This document shows, in pieces, positions 1 to 10,779 of a DNA stretch of 64,000 bases. Source of the stretch: Hygrophila difformis (Eukaryota; Streptophyta; Magnoliopsida; Lamiales; Acanthaceae); NCBI GenBank assembly GCA_030278955.1, contig JAOANR010000001.1:40884890-40948889 (forward strand), written 5' to 3'. How positions within the stretch are numbered: the stretch's first letter is position 1; each line of letters begins with the position of its first letter. The position numbers and the translations under genes are program-made. Under the pieces are notes generated by a model, which was given only the letters and a program-made list of their open reading frames with translations, was not told the DNA's origin and ran no database searches.

Positions 1-476
1 TACTTCCTTTGATAGAAAACTAGAATTTCAATTTATAATACTGTTACCTTATAAGTTCAGTGCACATCATCACAAGCAAGACCTGGAAGAACAAATGCAG
101 TGATGTTAAGCATAAGTGTGGTGTTACAAACCATTCCAAAGAGGGTACGTGAGAGCAAGAATGAGAAAAACTGTACCTTTTCGATGTATGCATATATCAG
201 AACTTCAATTTGGTGAGAGGCATATTATTTTTAAAAAAAAGTCAAACAATTACTAGAAATTTCAACTTCTGCATGCAGCATTCGAGTGGCATATTTCAAA
301 ACCATTAACTTATCTCTAGCCTAAAATAGAAAGAATTGAACTCCTGAAATTGCATTAGAGAAACAATGGATGCACAGCTTACTGTTCACATCAGTAAATC
401 TGACAGAATTAAGAAAAATTCTAACAAGTACAACAAAAATAAGTTGCAAAATCTACCTTAAGTTCAGCTTCTTGCC

Positions 477-503
<27 letters not shown>
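477..503. repeat. poly(A) tract (27 A)
   Basis: An uninterrupted run of A lies downstream of the ER-ANT1 gene; positions 1-890 otherwise show no coding signal. The part nearest the stop codon (about 600-897) is probably the 3'UTR of the minus-strand gene. Confidence 0.9.
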
Positions 504-507
<4 letters not shown>

Positions 508-897
508 TATGTCAAATGGCAGAATCAATCAGTATATGTTTCGCTATAAGGAACTGTACAGGTAACACCAAGATTATTTCTTACTATACAACACAATATT
601 CATCCATGCTTGAGCATGCAAGAATAGTTGGAAAAAACTAATTAGAAACCAATTTATGTTCACTTCAATCTGAAATAGAGCAAGTTCCACTTTTCTTCTT
701 TGCTGAAAGCTGAATCCCCCAACCTTATTTCACCCAGGTATCAGTTATGTTATGTATAAGCCAATATATTTCTGTCTCCATGACTTGAGTTTCTTTTCCA
801 TGGTCCAGCAATTATAATTAAGACCTTTGTTAAGGTTTTGAGCAGCACCCGGCCCTTGAATTGATCAATACAACAATGCAAAGCAATGCAACTCGTA

Positions 898-2796
898 TCA
901 TTTAAGAGTTGTCTGAGAGTTAAAGCCATAATGAGGTCTGTATACAATTCTGCACAGTTGATCATATCCAGCAAGTACTCCAGCCCCCGCCACACCAAGT
1001 AGCATGTTGGCTGTCACTCCTCTAAACAGAGCCTTAAAGCCTTCTGCATGAACAATTTCTTGGAATGCATGAATGGCACTGCGATACTTTACTGGTTGTC
1101 CAGAGGTCAACATCATTCTTCGTCGTACAGTGTCAAATGGGTAGGCACAGACCCCTGAAACAGTGGTCACACTCCAACCCAAACAAAAGCAAGCAAAAAA
1201 ATTGTCCTGAAAAATAGAATATCATTTTTCTTGGTCCATGTTAAACTAATAAACAAAGTGGATATCAGCATCAGCATCTAAATTTTTATCCCAAATTGTG
1301 GGGGTCAGGTAAAAGCTATGTTTTTCTTATATAGAGGAAGAGCAAGACAAAAAGGTGATGGACATAGAAACTTAAAATGAAGGAAATAGATTACTGAATT
1401 AGTTCAAATATTTCAGAACTTGTAACGGACCAGGTTTAGTGCACAAAATATACCCCAAGAACCTGTGGGGCAATTATGTAATAAACTATGATATAAAAAA
1501 CCGGTGAAAATTTTAATATAAAGTGGCACTAGAAATAGAGGCACTCACCTGAAATGCTCCGGCCAAAACAATAGGCTTCATGGTATCATAAATCCCAAAA
1601 TACATTCCTCGGTAAAGTGTAATTCCCAATACTGAGACCCCAAACCCTCGATAGAGACCTGGGATTCCATCTGTAGATAAGGTTTTATAATAAACATCTT
1701 TTAGCCCATTGAATTGGGGTTTTCCATTGATAGAGAACTGCCTAGAATCAGTGCCTAAACGAGTTCGTGCGTAATCTAGGTGATATAGAAACAACGAAGT
1801 TGTAGCACCAGCAGCACTTCCCGAAGCAACATTTCCAGCAAACCATTTGACATAGCCATCTCTCTCCTTTGAACAACCAAGGAGGCTTTTGAAGTAGCCT
1901 TTAAATGCAAAATTGAATGCCTGCACAATATTATATGAATAACACAAATCATAAAGAAACTCAAAAACCAGAACAAAAGAAATTGCAGCATGATAAAGTA
2001 TGAAGTTGTCCCCATCTGTATCTTAGGATGTAAACACATTCAAGTCACATTGTTAATCATTTAAAATATAGAGCATTTTATTTCTTTTGCACATATCCCA
2101 TATATGGCCATATCCCAGTCACTTATGAACTTCAAGTTTGGGACTATAGATTATAACTTTCACTTCAACAATTCAAATTTTGCAGGCAGAACAGGCAACT
2201 TATAAAAGCATCAAGGGTAGGCATGCATATGGAACAATTTTATAAATGATGGGGGTAAATAAAAACAAATGAAAAACACATAATGAATCGAATAAACCTA
2301 GACGGCTAGACTAGACAACTAATAACGTGGTATATCACAAGACTTTAAAATTTCAAGATGCAAAAAGAAAAGGTCAAATTTATAAAGATTAAAAGATACC
2401 TAATTTGATACCAAAATCAGAATCTCTGAAGCTAAAGGCAGAGAATCAGACCAAAAATAAAAAGAAAACTGACACAGTGGGGTAAACCCTCATAGACAAG
2501 TGATGCCATGCCTGGGTGGGAAAATATCTGATGACATTAGCCTGGTTGCCCCTCCAAAAGGAGAAAACACCCTCCTCCCTGAAGACCCTCTTGAAGCAAT
2601 CACTGACCCCCACATAAGGTCTTTCAAGATGCCCTCTCTTCATTAACTCTCCTTGATTTTGCAACAAAAGTTTCACTCTCTCGATCGGAGCTGCAGCACT
2701 TTTTGCTACCACAGCTGCAGACCCTCCCATGAAGAAGTCTAGTGAAAATTTTTCAGACCGTTTTGCCATCATAGGCCCTCCCTCCCTTTCGCCCAT
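898..2796 (-). CDS. ER-ANT1: ER-localised adenine nucleotide carrier (ER-ANT1-like), 3 coding exons
   Basis: Mitochondrial-carrier-family ATP/ADP exchanger. The exons are 2796-2512, 1920-1549 and 1206-898 and give 321 residues, close to the family's usual ~306. Each of the three carrier repeats has its signature: PIERVK at 37-42, LDYARTR at 143-149, [11 protein letters not shown] at 242-252. The RRRMM box marks the ADP/ATP carriers. The lack of a long transit peptide, the N-terminus [16 protein letters not shown] and the C-terminal half match the plant ER-ANT1 subgroup rather than mitochondrial AACs. In Arabidopsis that protein supplies ATP to the ER and its loss gives a photorespiratory phenotype (family knowledge). 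The start is the ATG at 2796, just after an apparent acceptor (GGCAG, 2806-2802); ATGs at 2772 and 2769 are alternatives closer to the family start. Introns 2 and 3 are phase 0. The first coding intron appears to use a GC donor (ACCCAG|GCATGG, 2511-2510), while the next is GT-AG (1548/1207). No disruption is seen. Confidence 0.93.
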
Positions 2797-2801
2797 TACC
2801 C

Positions 2802-2831
2802 CTGCCAAAAAGTTACCACAAAATAAACCAT

Positions 2832-2877
<46 letters not shown>

Positions 2878-3383
2878 TCAAGCTTTGAGCTTTCTATATT
2901 TGCTATCTTCATTCTCATAGATGGAACCCCAGCTAATAAAATTCAAAAAACCCGAATCAATTATGAAATTATACATGATTCTAAACAGTGGCATTAAAGT
3001 ATACACTTGTCTGGTTCGGGCAAAATTCATCTGAATTACACACATATTGCATATCTTTGCAACAAATAAAGAAAGAATAACCGGTGCCTAAATTTAAAAA
3101 GTTTAAAATTGTAAACAACATTAGAATTATAGTAATTTTCATTCTAAAACACAGTCCAACATGAGAAAATAACAAACCACAAAAACATAACTAGAACTCA
3201 AAATTAGAAAGAAAAACAAGAGAATTCGAGGGAAAAAATATAGCTTTACAAAATGACGCCAAATCAGGAAAATAAAAACGATGGAAATGACCAAATTGTA
3301 GCAAAGTTAAAACAGAGAATCGCACAAATTCTTAACATAGAAAGGGGTTCTGGATGTAGTCCACAGCACGAGAGAAAACTTAC
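2802..3383 (-). other. Probable 5'UTR intron of the ER-ANT1 gene
   Basis: On the minus strand a donor ATTCA|GTAAGT lies at 3383-3382 and an acceptor TTTTTGGCAG ends at 2802, five bases before the chosen ATG. The interval holds no coding ORF that fits the carrier. It contains a run of 36 A (2838-2873), read as poly(T) in the gene's sense and close to the acceptor. The leader exon would lie at about 3384-3550. Confidence 0.6.
2838..2873. repeat. poly(A) tract (36 A) in the 5'UTR intron
   Basis: An uninterrupted run of 36 A on the plus strand, therefore poly(T) upstream of the splice acceptor of the ER-ANT1 gene. It is likely to vary in length between individuals. Confidence 0.9.
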
Positions 3384-3762
3384 TGAATAGAAGAGAAGGC
3401 AGAAGGGCCTTGTTCTCGTCGCCAGACAGGGATAGGGAAAAGGGAACCGAGGACAATATAGAATACAAAACGAAAGAAATCAAATTTTCCGTGCTTCAAA
3501 TTTGAGAGACTTGTCGTTTAAGAAGAACGAACGAACGGAGGAGACGGCTGGGGAAGAAGTTGTACACACAATCGTTTTCGAGATATTTAAATTAATATAG
3601 TACCTAAATTCGATTTAATACATATTTTTTAAAACTAAAATTTAATACGAACTCTTCTCTAGCCAATCTTGGCTGATATGCAAAACAAATTTAATTCGAA
3701 CTATTTATATTTAAATATATATAAGTTTTTGCACACCAAATCACATCATCTATAATCTATCA

Positions 3763-5812
3763 TCTATATAATACGAATGTTCTATATAATAAATCCTGAA
3801 TACTTTTTTGCATGTGCGGACTCTATTGCCCTTATTAATTTTAATTAATCTTTCTTAATTTTAAGGGGTTAATCAGTCATTATATGCTTATTTTTATATC
3901 AATGAACTTAATTAATCCACGCTGATTAATCATGAAGATATACCTCAGCGTTGATTAATCTATTTGTGCCATGTCATCAACTTTTAATACTATATTTAGA
4001 TCATAAATCTATAAATCTATATATTATAAATAAATATTCAAAAAATCTTTCTATATATTTTCAAAAGATATAAATGCTCAACAAATTGTATATATTTAAT
4101 GTTTAGTAAATATTTAGTTTTTTGGCGGAACTTTAGTAAATATTATGTTAAATGTATCGATATATATAATAAATATTGAATATTTTTTTGTCTGTGCAGA
4201 CTCTATTGCCCTTATTAATTTTAATTTATCCTTATTAATTTTAAGGGGTTAATCAATCATTATATGCTTATTTTTAGATCAACGAACCTAATTAATCCAC
4301 ATCAGCGCTGATTAATTATTAAGATACACTAATTCTATTTGTGTCATTTCATCAACTTTTAATACTATATTTATATCATAAATCTATAAATCTATATATT
4401 ATAAATAAATCTTCAAAAAAATCATTCTATATATTTTCAAAAGATATAAATGCTCAACAAATTGCAATATATTTAATGTTTAGTAAATATTTAGTTTTTT
4501 TGGCGAAATTTTAGTAAATATTATGTTAAATGTATATATTATAAGTTCTTTTATTCAATATATTATGTCCAATATATATTTTATTAGTCATATTAAAGTT
4601 TGAATCCAAAAGATTCACCTAAAAAATATAATAAATTAAAAAAAAGTAATTAATAATAACTATACTTTAGTATTCTATCAAAATTTATATTTAATAAAAA
4701 AATTATAATCCGCTATAGTAAGATTTAATCAAATTTTAAACCCAACTTTTAGTAGGTTTAACTATAAAATTTAATATCATTAAATTTGTTTTAATATAAC
4801 TGTATAATAGAAAAGCAAAAATTAAATATAAAAAATATATTTTAATTATAGATATAGATATAATTATAATTATAATTATGATATTATTAATTAACATATT
4901 TTTCGGAAAGATTTTTCGGTTGAATTATTAATATTAGTATTTTAATATTTCTAATTATTTAATATATATATAAGAAATTATTATTTCTTTTGAATTTTGA
5001 TATGTACGGACTATGTTGTCAGTTTAGATTTAATTCTTTCTTTCTAAAAAAGATATTTAAAATATAATCAATTCATTAACATTAAAAATATTGAACGATG
5101 GCTATAAAAAAGATAAAACAGAAAAAATTTCATATCATACTAATTAAACAAATTCACATTATTCGTTAAAAATAGAAAAAAAATAAAAAAGAAATACTAA
5201 ACCACATCACCGTTCAATTTATTAGACATAATCTCATTAATTCCTATATTTTGATTAATAGTTTTGGCTTATAGCAATATTTTTACCCAAAAGCTCTAAT
5301 ATTTTCTTGAAGTGATCATGACGTCCAAACATGATACAAAACGTGTGAATATAAACTTTCAATCAAACATATTTGTCATTCTATTTTTCACAAAGAATAA
5401 CCTAAATTGAACATTTAACATAAATATAAATATACAGTACTAAACTTATCAAGTTTTCTACTTGCTCTCATTATTTTAGATATGAAAGCGAAACTATTTA
5501 TATTTAGTTTTTTTAGCAGTAAAGATAATTTATTTTATGTTATGTCCACTTGGTTGTGTGTTTGAATTTTCCTTTCATTATCTTAATCTCTCATTTATTT
5601 CCCTTTTAAATTTTTGTTAAATGCATCTAACCACCATTTTAAACAAAAGACTTTTTTTGTAAACAAGTCTGATAAGGCGGGCAAAAAGGAAAAGAAAAAG
5701 GAAAACCAAAAACACAAACAAAAGACTTTGAATATCACCTAATCCAAAAAAATTCTCATTTTATATTCTCATATTAGTTCAACACCCATGCGCAGCGGGC
5801 GAAAAAATCTAG
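3763..5812 (+). mobile_element. Non-autonomous Helitron-like element (candidate)
   Basis: The left end reads A|TCTATATAATACG and the right end CTAG|T, the insertion between A and T expected of Helitrons. About 8 nt upstream of the CTAG lies CCCATGCGCAGCGGG, a GC-rich, partly self-complementary stretch that could be the decayed terminal hairpin. The 2.05-kb interior is very AT-rich and has no ORF of interest, so the element cannot move by itself. No target duplication is expected for this class. Both ends are short and degenerate, so the call needs copies elsewhere in the genome. Confidence 0.45.
3783..4537. repeat. Tandem duplication, two ~380-bp AT-rich units
   Basis: Unit 1 starts at 3783 (TATATAATAAATCCTGAATA) and unit 2 at 4163 (TATATAATAAATATTGAATA). 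Both continue through the block ACTCTATTGCCCTTATTAAT and a shared AT-rich tail ending near TTAAATGTAT. The units differ by scattered substitutions, so the duplication is not recent. A weaker third partial copy may begin near 4965. No coding potential. Confidence 0.8.
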
Positions 5813-7094
5813 TATATAAAAAAAACTATTCCCTCCCTTCCACTAAGTGATGTTTGGTATAGGGAATTAGGCTTAGAGAATGAGATTTGAGCCCAATTCC
5901 CCTTGTTTGGTAACAACAGTGAATTGAAAATCAGATTTGTTAGGATTCTCTTTCTCTACTTTTGTTTCTCTCTAAACAGAGAATTGGAGAGAATTGGGAA
6001 GAACGGCGCAAAACTATTCTCGCCATTCCTCACACCCCGAACTCCTAACCGAGCACTTCTGCCCCAGAACACCATCGTCACAACATCTTCGTCTTCTCTC
6101 CCCTCCCTGCTTCTGCCCAAAGCACAAAATTTGTTTTGTCGATTATTCTCACCAGGAAAAGAGGAGAAAAGCGTCTGCAGTCCGGCATCCGGTTTCTGCA
6201 CCTGCATCTGTTCTTCGCCCACAGGTATGTTTCTCCTTCATTGGTAGTGAAACGCTATGGTAGTGTTTGGTGCAATATTTTCATTTTAATATTTTTTCTT
6301 CTCAATCTGCCTTTCTCTCTTCGTCGCCCATTTGTGTCTGGTTCTGCTGGATGATTTATTCTTCTGAACAGTGAATTGTGTGTAAATACAAATTTCTAAG
6401 TTTCAGCCACAATGGTGATTTATTAATTCAAATTAAGGTTGCCTAACTTTGATTTAGAACTTGATTATTAAATGGAAGGCGATGCAATATTATATAGTTC
6501 AAGAGAAAGGTACATACTTCATCCCACAACCTCCTATTAAACTGAAACAATCATTCAGATGCTCAGACTTGTGGCATAGTAGTTAGCTTTAAAGATTATG
6601 CTTGGGATTAAAATTTGTTATTTAAAATTCAAAGGAATTCAGGTTGATGAGATAGTGTCTGATGAATTGATAATTTAATTTTAATGATTCATAGTAATGG
6701 AAGATGGAGGTTTGTAAGTTGATAAAGTGTTACATAATCATTTGGTTGAATATTATGAAGCACTTATTTTTCATAAGCATGTAACATAGAAAGGAAAGGA
6801 GAATAACTACAATGGTTACTAATGCAGTCTATGTGCTCACTTGTTTTTTTTATGTTTGTGGTATCTATTTTGGTTGGTCTTCTTGAATCTTCCATTTGAA
6901 AAACCATATTTAAAAAATATTGGTTGATTGGTGCCCATTAGTTATTCTTGTTCCTGTCTAATGCCTTTTATCTTGGCTACTTTAAGAATGTCCCCACCTT
7001 GTAAACAGTATAGTACTGAAATGACAGGACCACTGATTTCTTCTTATCAAATAATCAATGCCTGGAAGAGATAGTATCTGCACTCCTTGTTGAG

Positions 7095-7388
7095 TTGATT
7101 TTTGTATTGGCAGGATTGGGTGTTGGAATTATTGCTGCCTTGGTTTATACTTCACTTTTGTCATATGGATTTACAATGTACCATGACAGAGGATACTTTC
7201 TTGCACTTGTTATCTTGATGTCTACTTTAGTTTTGCTGGCATTAGTGTATCTGCAAATCGAGTGTTTTTTGTTTGGAATCCCTGATTCCTTGCTGAAAGG
7301 GATGAGAGGGACGAGAGGGATTGTCATATCAGTGAAGGGGATGAGAGGAATTGTCATTTTAATAGTATACTTTGGCTTAGTTTGGTAA
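7095..7388 (+). pseudogene. Hydrophobic ORF fragment, unidentified
   Basis: A 97-codon open stretch starts just upstream of an acceptor-like TTGGCAG. Its first ~57 residues form two strongly hydrophobic segments (LAGLGVGIIAALVY and YFLALVILMSTLVLLALVYL), as in a membrane-protein exon. The rest runs into glycine/arginine-rich low-complexity sequence that looks like transposon end. There is no plausible complete gene. I do not recognise the family; a captured exon is possible, chance is not excluded. Confidence 0.3.
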
Positions 7389-7969
7389 AACTTAGAAGTT
7401 TAGATATTAGAGTTCTGAATTTTGAGTTTAAGATTTAGAGTTTAGAGATTAGAGATTGGGATTTTGTTTTTTCTTATTAAAGTGTTTGGTGTTTACTTTT
7501 AAAGTTTAGTGGTTGGAAAATAAAATTACATAATTACTCTTTTAAGAGTTAATATATTATTGTTCTTTTATTATATGATGTAAAGTGTTAAAAACCAAAT
7601 AATTTGTGAAACTAAAAATTATAGTATTTTATTTATAAAAAATTAAAAATTTTAAATTAGATCCAAAATTTATTAATTGCTCTAAAAAAATTAAATGCCG
7701 AACAAGATACATCAAAAGCAAAAAGTAGGTAAAATATATAACCACAATTGGTCCTGTAATTTCTTTGGGAGAGGATGTATGAAATGCAACCCAATCAAAA
7801 GGCTCATGGGCATAATAATCTCAAAAGCATACGATGACCAAAGTTCTGAGCAGGTGTTATTTTGGTGTATATAAAAAGCATATGATAACCAAAGTTCTGT
7901 GAAACAAAATTACTATTATTGTCAAAGATAAAGGAGCAGTCTTCTATACAAGAAAACCAAGTTTGAATA

Positions 7970-8132
7970 TTAACATTCTATCACCGAGAAGATCAAAAAG
8001 CTTTCCCTCATAGTATATCTCAAAATAGCTGAGCCATAGCTTGAATCTTGGATTACGATAGACAGGCTGGCGTAGATATCCGACAACATCTTCTGCTGCT
8101 CTATGAGATAATGGTTGCATGGTTCTTAGTCT
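7970..8132 (-). pseudogene. Kinesin-13 motor-domain exon fragment
   Basis: Reading the minus strand from an acceptor (TTAATCCCAG, ending 8133), about 50 codons show the motor-domain run TMQPL...FEIYYEGKLFDLLGDR. This is the segment between the P-loop and switch regions of plant kinesin-13 (family FEIYGGKLFDLL). One residue is inserted in the FEIY-GGK motif. No other kinesin exon is recognisable, so this is an isolated captured exon with no motor function. Confidence 0.6.
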
Positions 8133-8739
8133 CTGGGATTAAACCAAAAACAGAACACCACATCACATAAGAGCTCTGTGTCATAATCCATTGCATGTAA
8201 ATCCAAAAGTCAGCACCGAATCCCCCTTTTCCTCAAGATCAGCAAATGCACCAGATAAGAGCACGGAGTCCCTCTTCCTCAAGATCAGCAAAAATGCTTG
8301 GCTAAAAAAAAAAAACGATATTTCAAGCCTTTTTTCAAAACCTTCAAATCCAATGTTAGAGACTGGGACATCCATTTTGAGATTGAGACCCCCTTAACAA
8401 TAAAGTGAGCAGGCACGAAGGCAGCAAGAAAGAAAAAAAGGAGTGCAGATGGAAAAAATTAAAAACTAATCACTATAAAGCTGTAGAGTTTGGCACGTCC
8501 AAAGACGTGAATTAGAAGATCACTGGAGGAATATCAAGATGGTTTGCGAGCAGTGCACACTGCATAACAATAAAGATAAGTGAATATTCAAAAGAATAAA
8601 ACAATTCCATCAAATGATTTATTGAAATGGAGACTCACGTTAGAATAAGCGCGCAGCAGATCTGAACTTCAAGATGGCACCGTTTGGTCGAATGTCTTCA
8701 ATGCAGTATCCAACGGGATCTTCGTAGGATAAGGATTTA

Positions 8740-8742
<3 letters not shown>

Positions 8743-8782
<40 letters not shown>
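8743..8782. repeat. (ACT)n microsatellite
   Basis: About 13 uninterrupted ACT triplets, inside the captured-gene region between the exon-like pieces. Confidence 0.85.
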
Positions 8783-8785
<3 letters not shown>

Positions 8786-8946
8786 GATTTCTTGGATTCC
8801 ATTAGATCATCAACTCTTGGGTGCCAAACTGAACAGACAAGGTTTGATGATCAATGCTAATAAAAGTGCAGATATCACAAGACCAATAGTAAGTGATAAT
8901 ACTTCCAAAAACACATTTTCCAACAACTGTTGGATGGCATAAAATC

Positions 8947-9260
8947 GGAAAAATAACTTATATGGTCCCTTAATTTTGCCGGATTTCGCAATCAGTCCCA
9001 CAACTTTTGAATTAACACAATCCGTCCACTAAGTTTCTTAATTTTAACACAATCCGTCCCATATACTCAATTTGCCTCCATCTGTACTCCATTTGTATGG
9101 GACGGTATGGGAAAATGGAGTACAAATGGAGGCAAATTGAGTATATGGGACGGATTGTGCTAAAATTAAGAAACTTAGTGGACGGATTGTGTTAATTCAA
9201 AAGTTGTGGGACTGATTGCGAAATCCGGCAAAGATAAGGGACTATACGGATTATTTTTCC
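8947..9260. mobile_element. Mutator-type foldback MITE with 10-bp target duplication
   Basis: A 314-bp near-perfect inverted repeat starts GGAAAAATAA and ends TTATTTTTCC. The arms are about 145 bp around a short spacer near 9105 and match over almost their full length (for example ACTAAGTTTCTTAATTTTA versus its complement). It is flanked by the direct repeat GCATAAAATC (8937-8946 and 9261-9270), a 10-bp target duplication as expected for MULEs. It has no coding capacity and would fold into a long hairpin if transcribed. Confidence 0.85.
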
Positions 9261-10129
9261 GCATAAAATCAATACCTCAGGCCTAACAAAGTGTGCCAAG
9301 GCATTTGCCAATAAAGCATCAATCTCAGCTTTCTTGTTTTTCAAATCAGTTATCAATCTCTGAGCGCCTTGTTCTGTGAGGTTTTCCCTCTGTGTGTAAC
9401 CGTCCACCCCTACACCCAGAGGTCCCAGACAAATGGTGATACTTGATTTCTTGTAACACCAATAATTCAGCAGCTCACTATGTAGAACTTTTCAAGTATC
9501 AACAACGCATGATTACCTCCATCCCAACAACAATATTTTAACAATTAACATTCAAATCAAACAAAGCAATTCATCAGGGAAATATTTCATGCATTAACCT
9601 TACATATCGTGATGGATCTCTTGAAAATCATCCAAAATATTAATGGGCAACTTGTCAAGAAACTTCTTTACAATTTACAGGAATCTTATCAAGATATCTA
9701 AATAAGCAAGAACTTGATCAACCAAGTTAATCGAATAACAAAGACCTCAAACTAAAAGGGGTAAAGGCTGAATTCAGGATGATATCATGTAACCACAAAC
9801 AAGGCAATAGATCAGCAGGTTATTGAGCTATGACAATATTACAAAACATTCAAATCCCTCAAAAACATCTATCGTCCAGTGAAATCAAATTCAGAAGTTT
9901 GAAAAGCACATAAAAAGCGTGAAGTATCAACAAATTATACCTCAATTAAACCCGTGGTGATGATCGTAACGCGTGGGCAGCGGCATCGGCATCGCCCCTG
10001 GCTGCGGGTAGTAACCAAATGCGAAATTCGTCCCTGTGCAGCGCAATTTCTTCCCTTCCGATCTCTTGGGCATGAGAGGAATTTCACAAATCATCCCCAC
10101 TTTCGAACACAGAACGCTCAAAAGCCCAG

Positions 10130-10380
10130 CATTCCACGTTTAGCGTTTTCCACCTGGCGATTAGAGTTCCCAATATATGAGATTTCGGGAAACAAACGGA
10201 AGGAAAGAGAAGCAACGTTCAGAACGCTAATTTGAGGGGGTGAACGCTGTTCCCAAACGGAGCCTTTGGCCCCGTTTGGAATAAGCGGTCCAAACGCTAA
10301 AAACCCATTCCCAACTCTGCGAGATTCATATCTGTTTGTTTTCCCGAAAATATAAGATTTGGAATCGCTGATTTTCTCCA
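10130..10380. repeat. Imperfect ~120-bp-arm palindrome (MITE-like)
   Basis: The centre reads CCCAAACGGAGCC-TTT-GGCCCCGTTTGG (about 10252-10281). Outward, TTTCGGGAAACAAACGG on the left pairs with TGTTTGTTTTCCCGAAA on the right. The arms are diverged. This is either one foldback MITE or two abutting inverted copies. Confidence 0.5.
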
Positions 10381-10710
10381 TAAATTGTGGTTTTGGGGAC
10401 TCTAACCTCTGAAGCCAAACTCTAATCTCTCAAACCAAACTCTAAACTCTAAACTCTATTTATTTACCAAACGAAGCCTTTATCTACACATTGCATTACT
10501 GGAAAGGGAGTGCTATATCTTGGTTGGTTGCAGTTTCCTATCTTCTATTTATTTGTTTGTTTATATAATATAGTAAAATAGAGAATTTTTAATTTGCACT
10601 TTCTTTTTGTGCATGTCTCTTTGTTGGTAATATGCTGCAGCGTGTTGGTATTTGGTAATATGCTTCATGACTATGAATCCTTGTTTAATTCTTTTTCATG
10701 GTATGTAGGC

Positions 10711-10779
10711 ATGGCAGATTCAAATAGAGCGAAGGGTACCGGGAGGAGCAAGCATATTTCGACAAATGAGGAAGATTAA
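10711..10779 (+). pseudogene. Start of a Harbinger-type Myb/SANT-like protein, truncated
   Basis: An acceptor-like ATGTAGGC precedes an ATG giving MADSNRAKGTGRSKHISTNE and two acidic residues before a stop. This resembles the N-terminal approach to the trihelix/Myb-like domain encoded beside Harbinger transposases in plants. Only about 22 codons survive, so it is a remnant of the autonomous parent. The following ~380 bp is AT-rich without ORFs. Confidence 0.4.

Larger units (their letters stand above)
8630..9420 (-). pseudogene. Fragment of an unidentified spliced gene (three exon-like pieces)
   Basis: Minus-strand exon-like pieces: (1) about 9400-9280, helical, containing ENLTEQGAQRLITDLKNKK and ending FVRPE before a GT; (2) about 8930-8815, containing the hydrophobic run VLSLTIGLVISALLLALIIK, then a stop; (3) about 8715-8630, GYCIEDIRPNGAILKFRSAA. 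A foldback MITE sits between pieces 1 and 2, probably in the intron. I do not recognise the gene. The captured-fragment interpretation rests on the surrounding transposon ends. Confidence 0.3.
7374..10478 (-). mobile_element. Pack-type DNA element with captured gene pieces (candidate)
   Basis: The terminus GGCTTAGTTTGGTAAA (7374-7389) is matched by TTTACCAAACGAAGCC (10463-10478), an inverted repeat of about 16 bp with 2 mismatches. Subterminal GTTTAGAG/CTCTAAAC repeats occur on both sides in inverse orientation. TTT flanks both ends. The interior holds spliced-gene-like exons on the minus strand (kinesin-13 fragment, a membrane-protein-like exon, a helical exon) but no transposase. It lies in what would be the intron of the outer Harbinger-like element. 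Confidence 0.45.
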
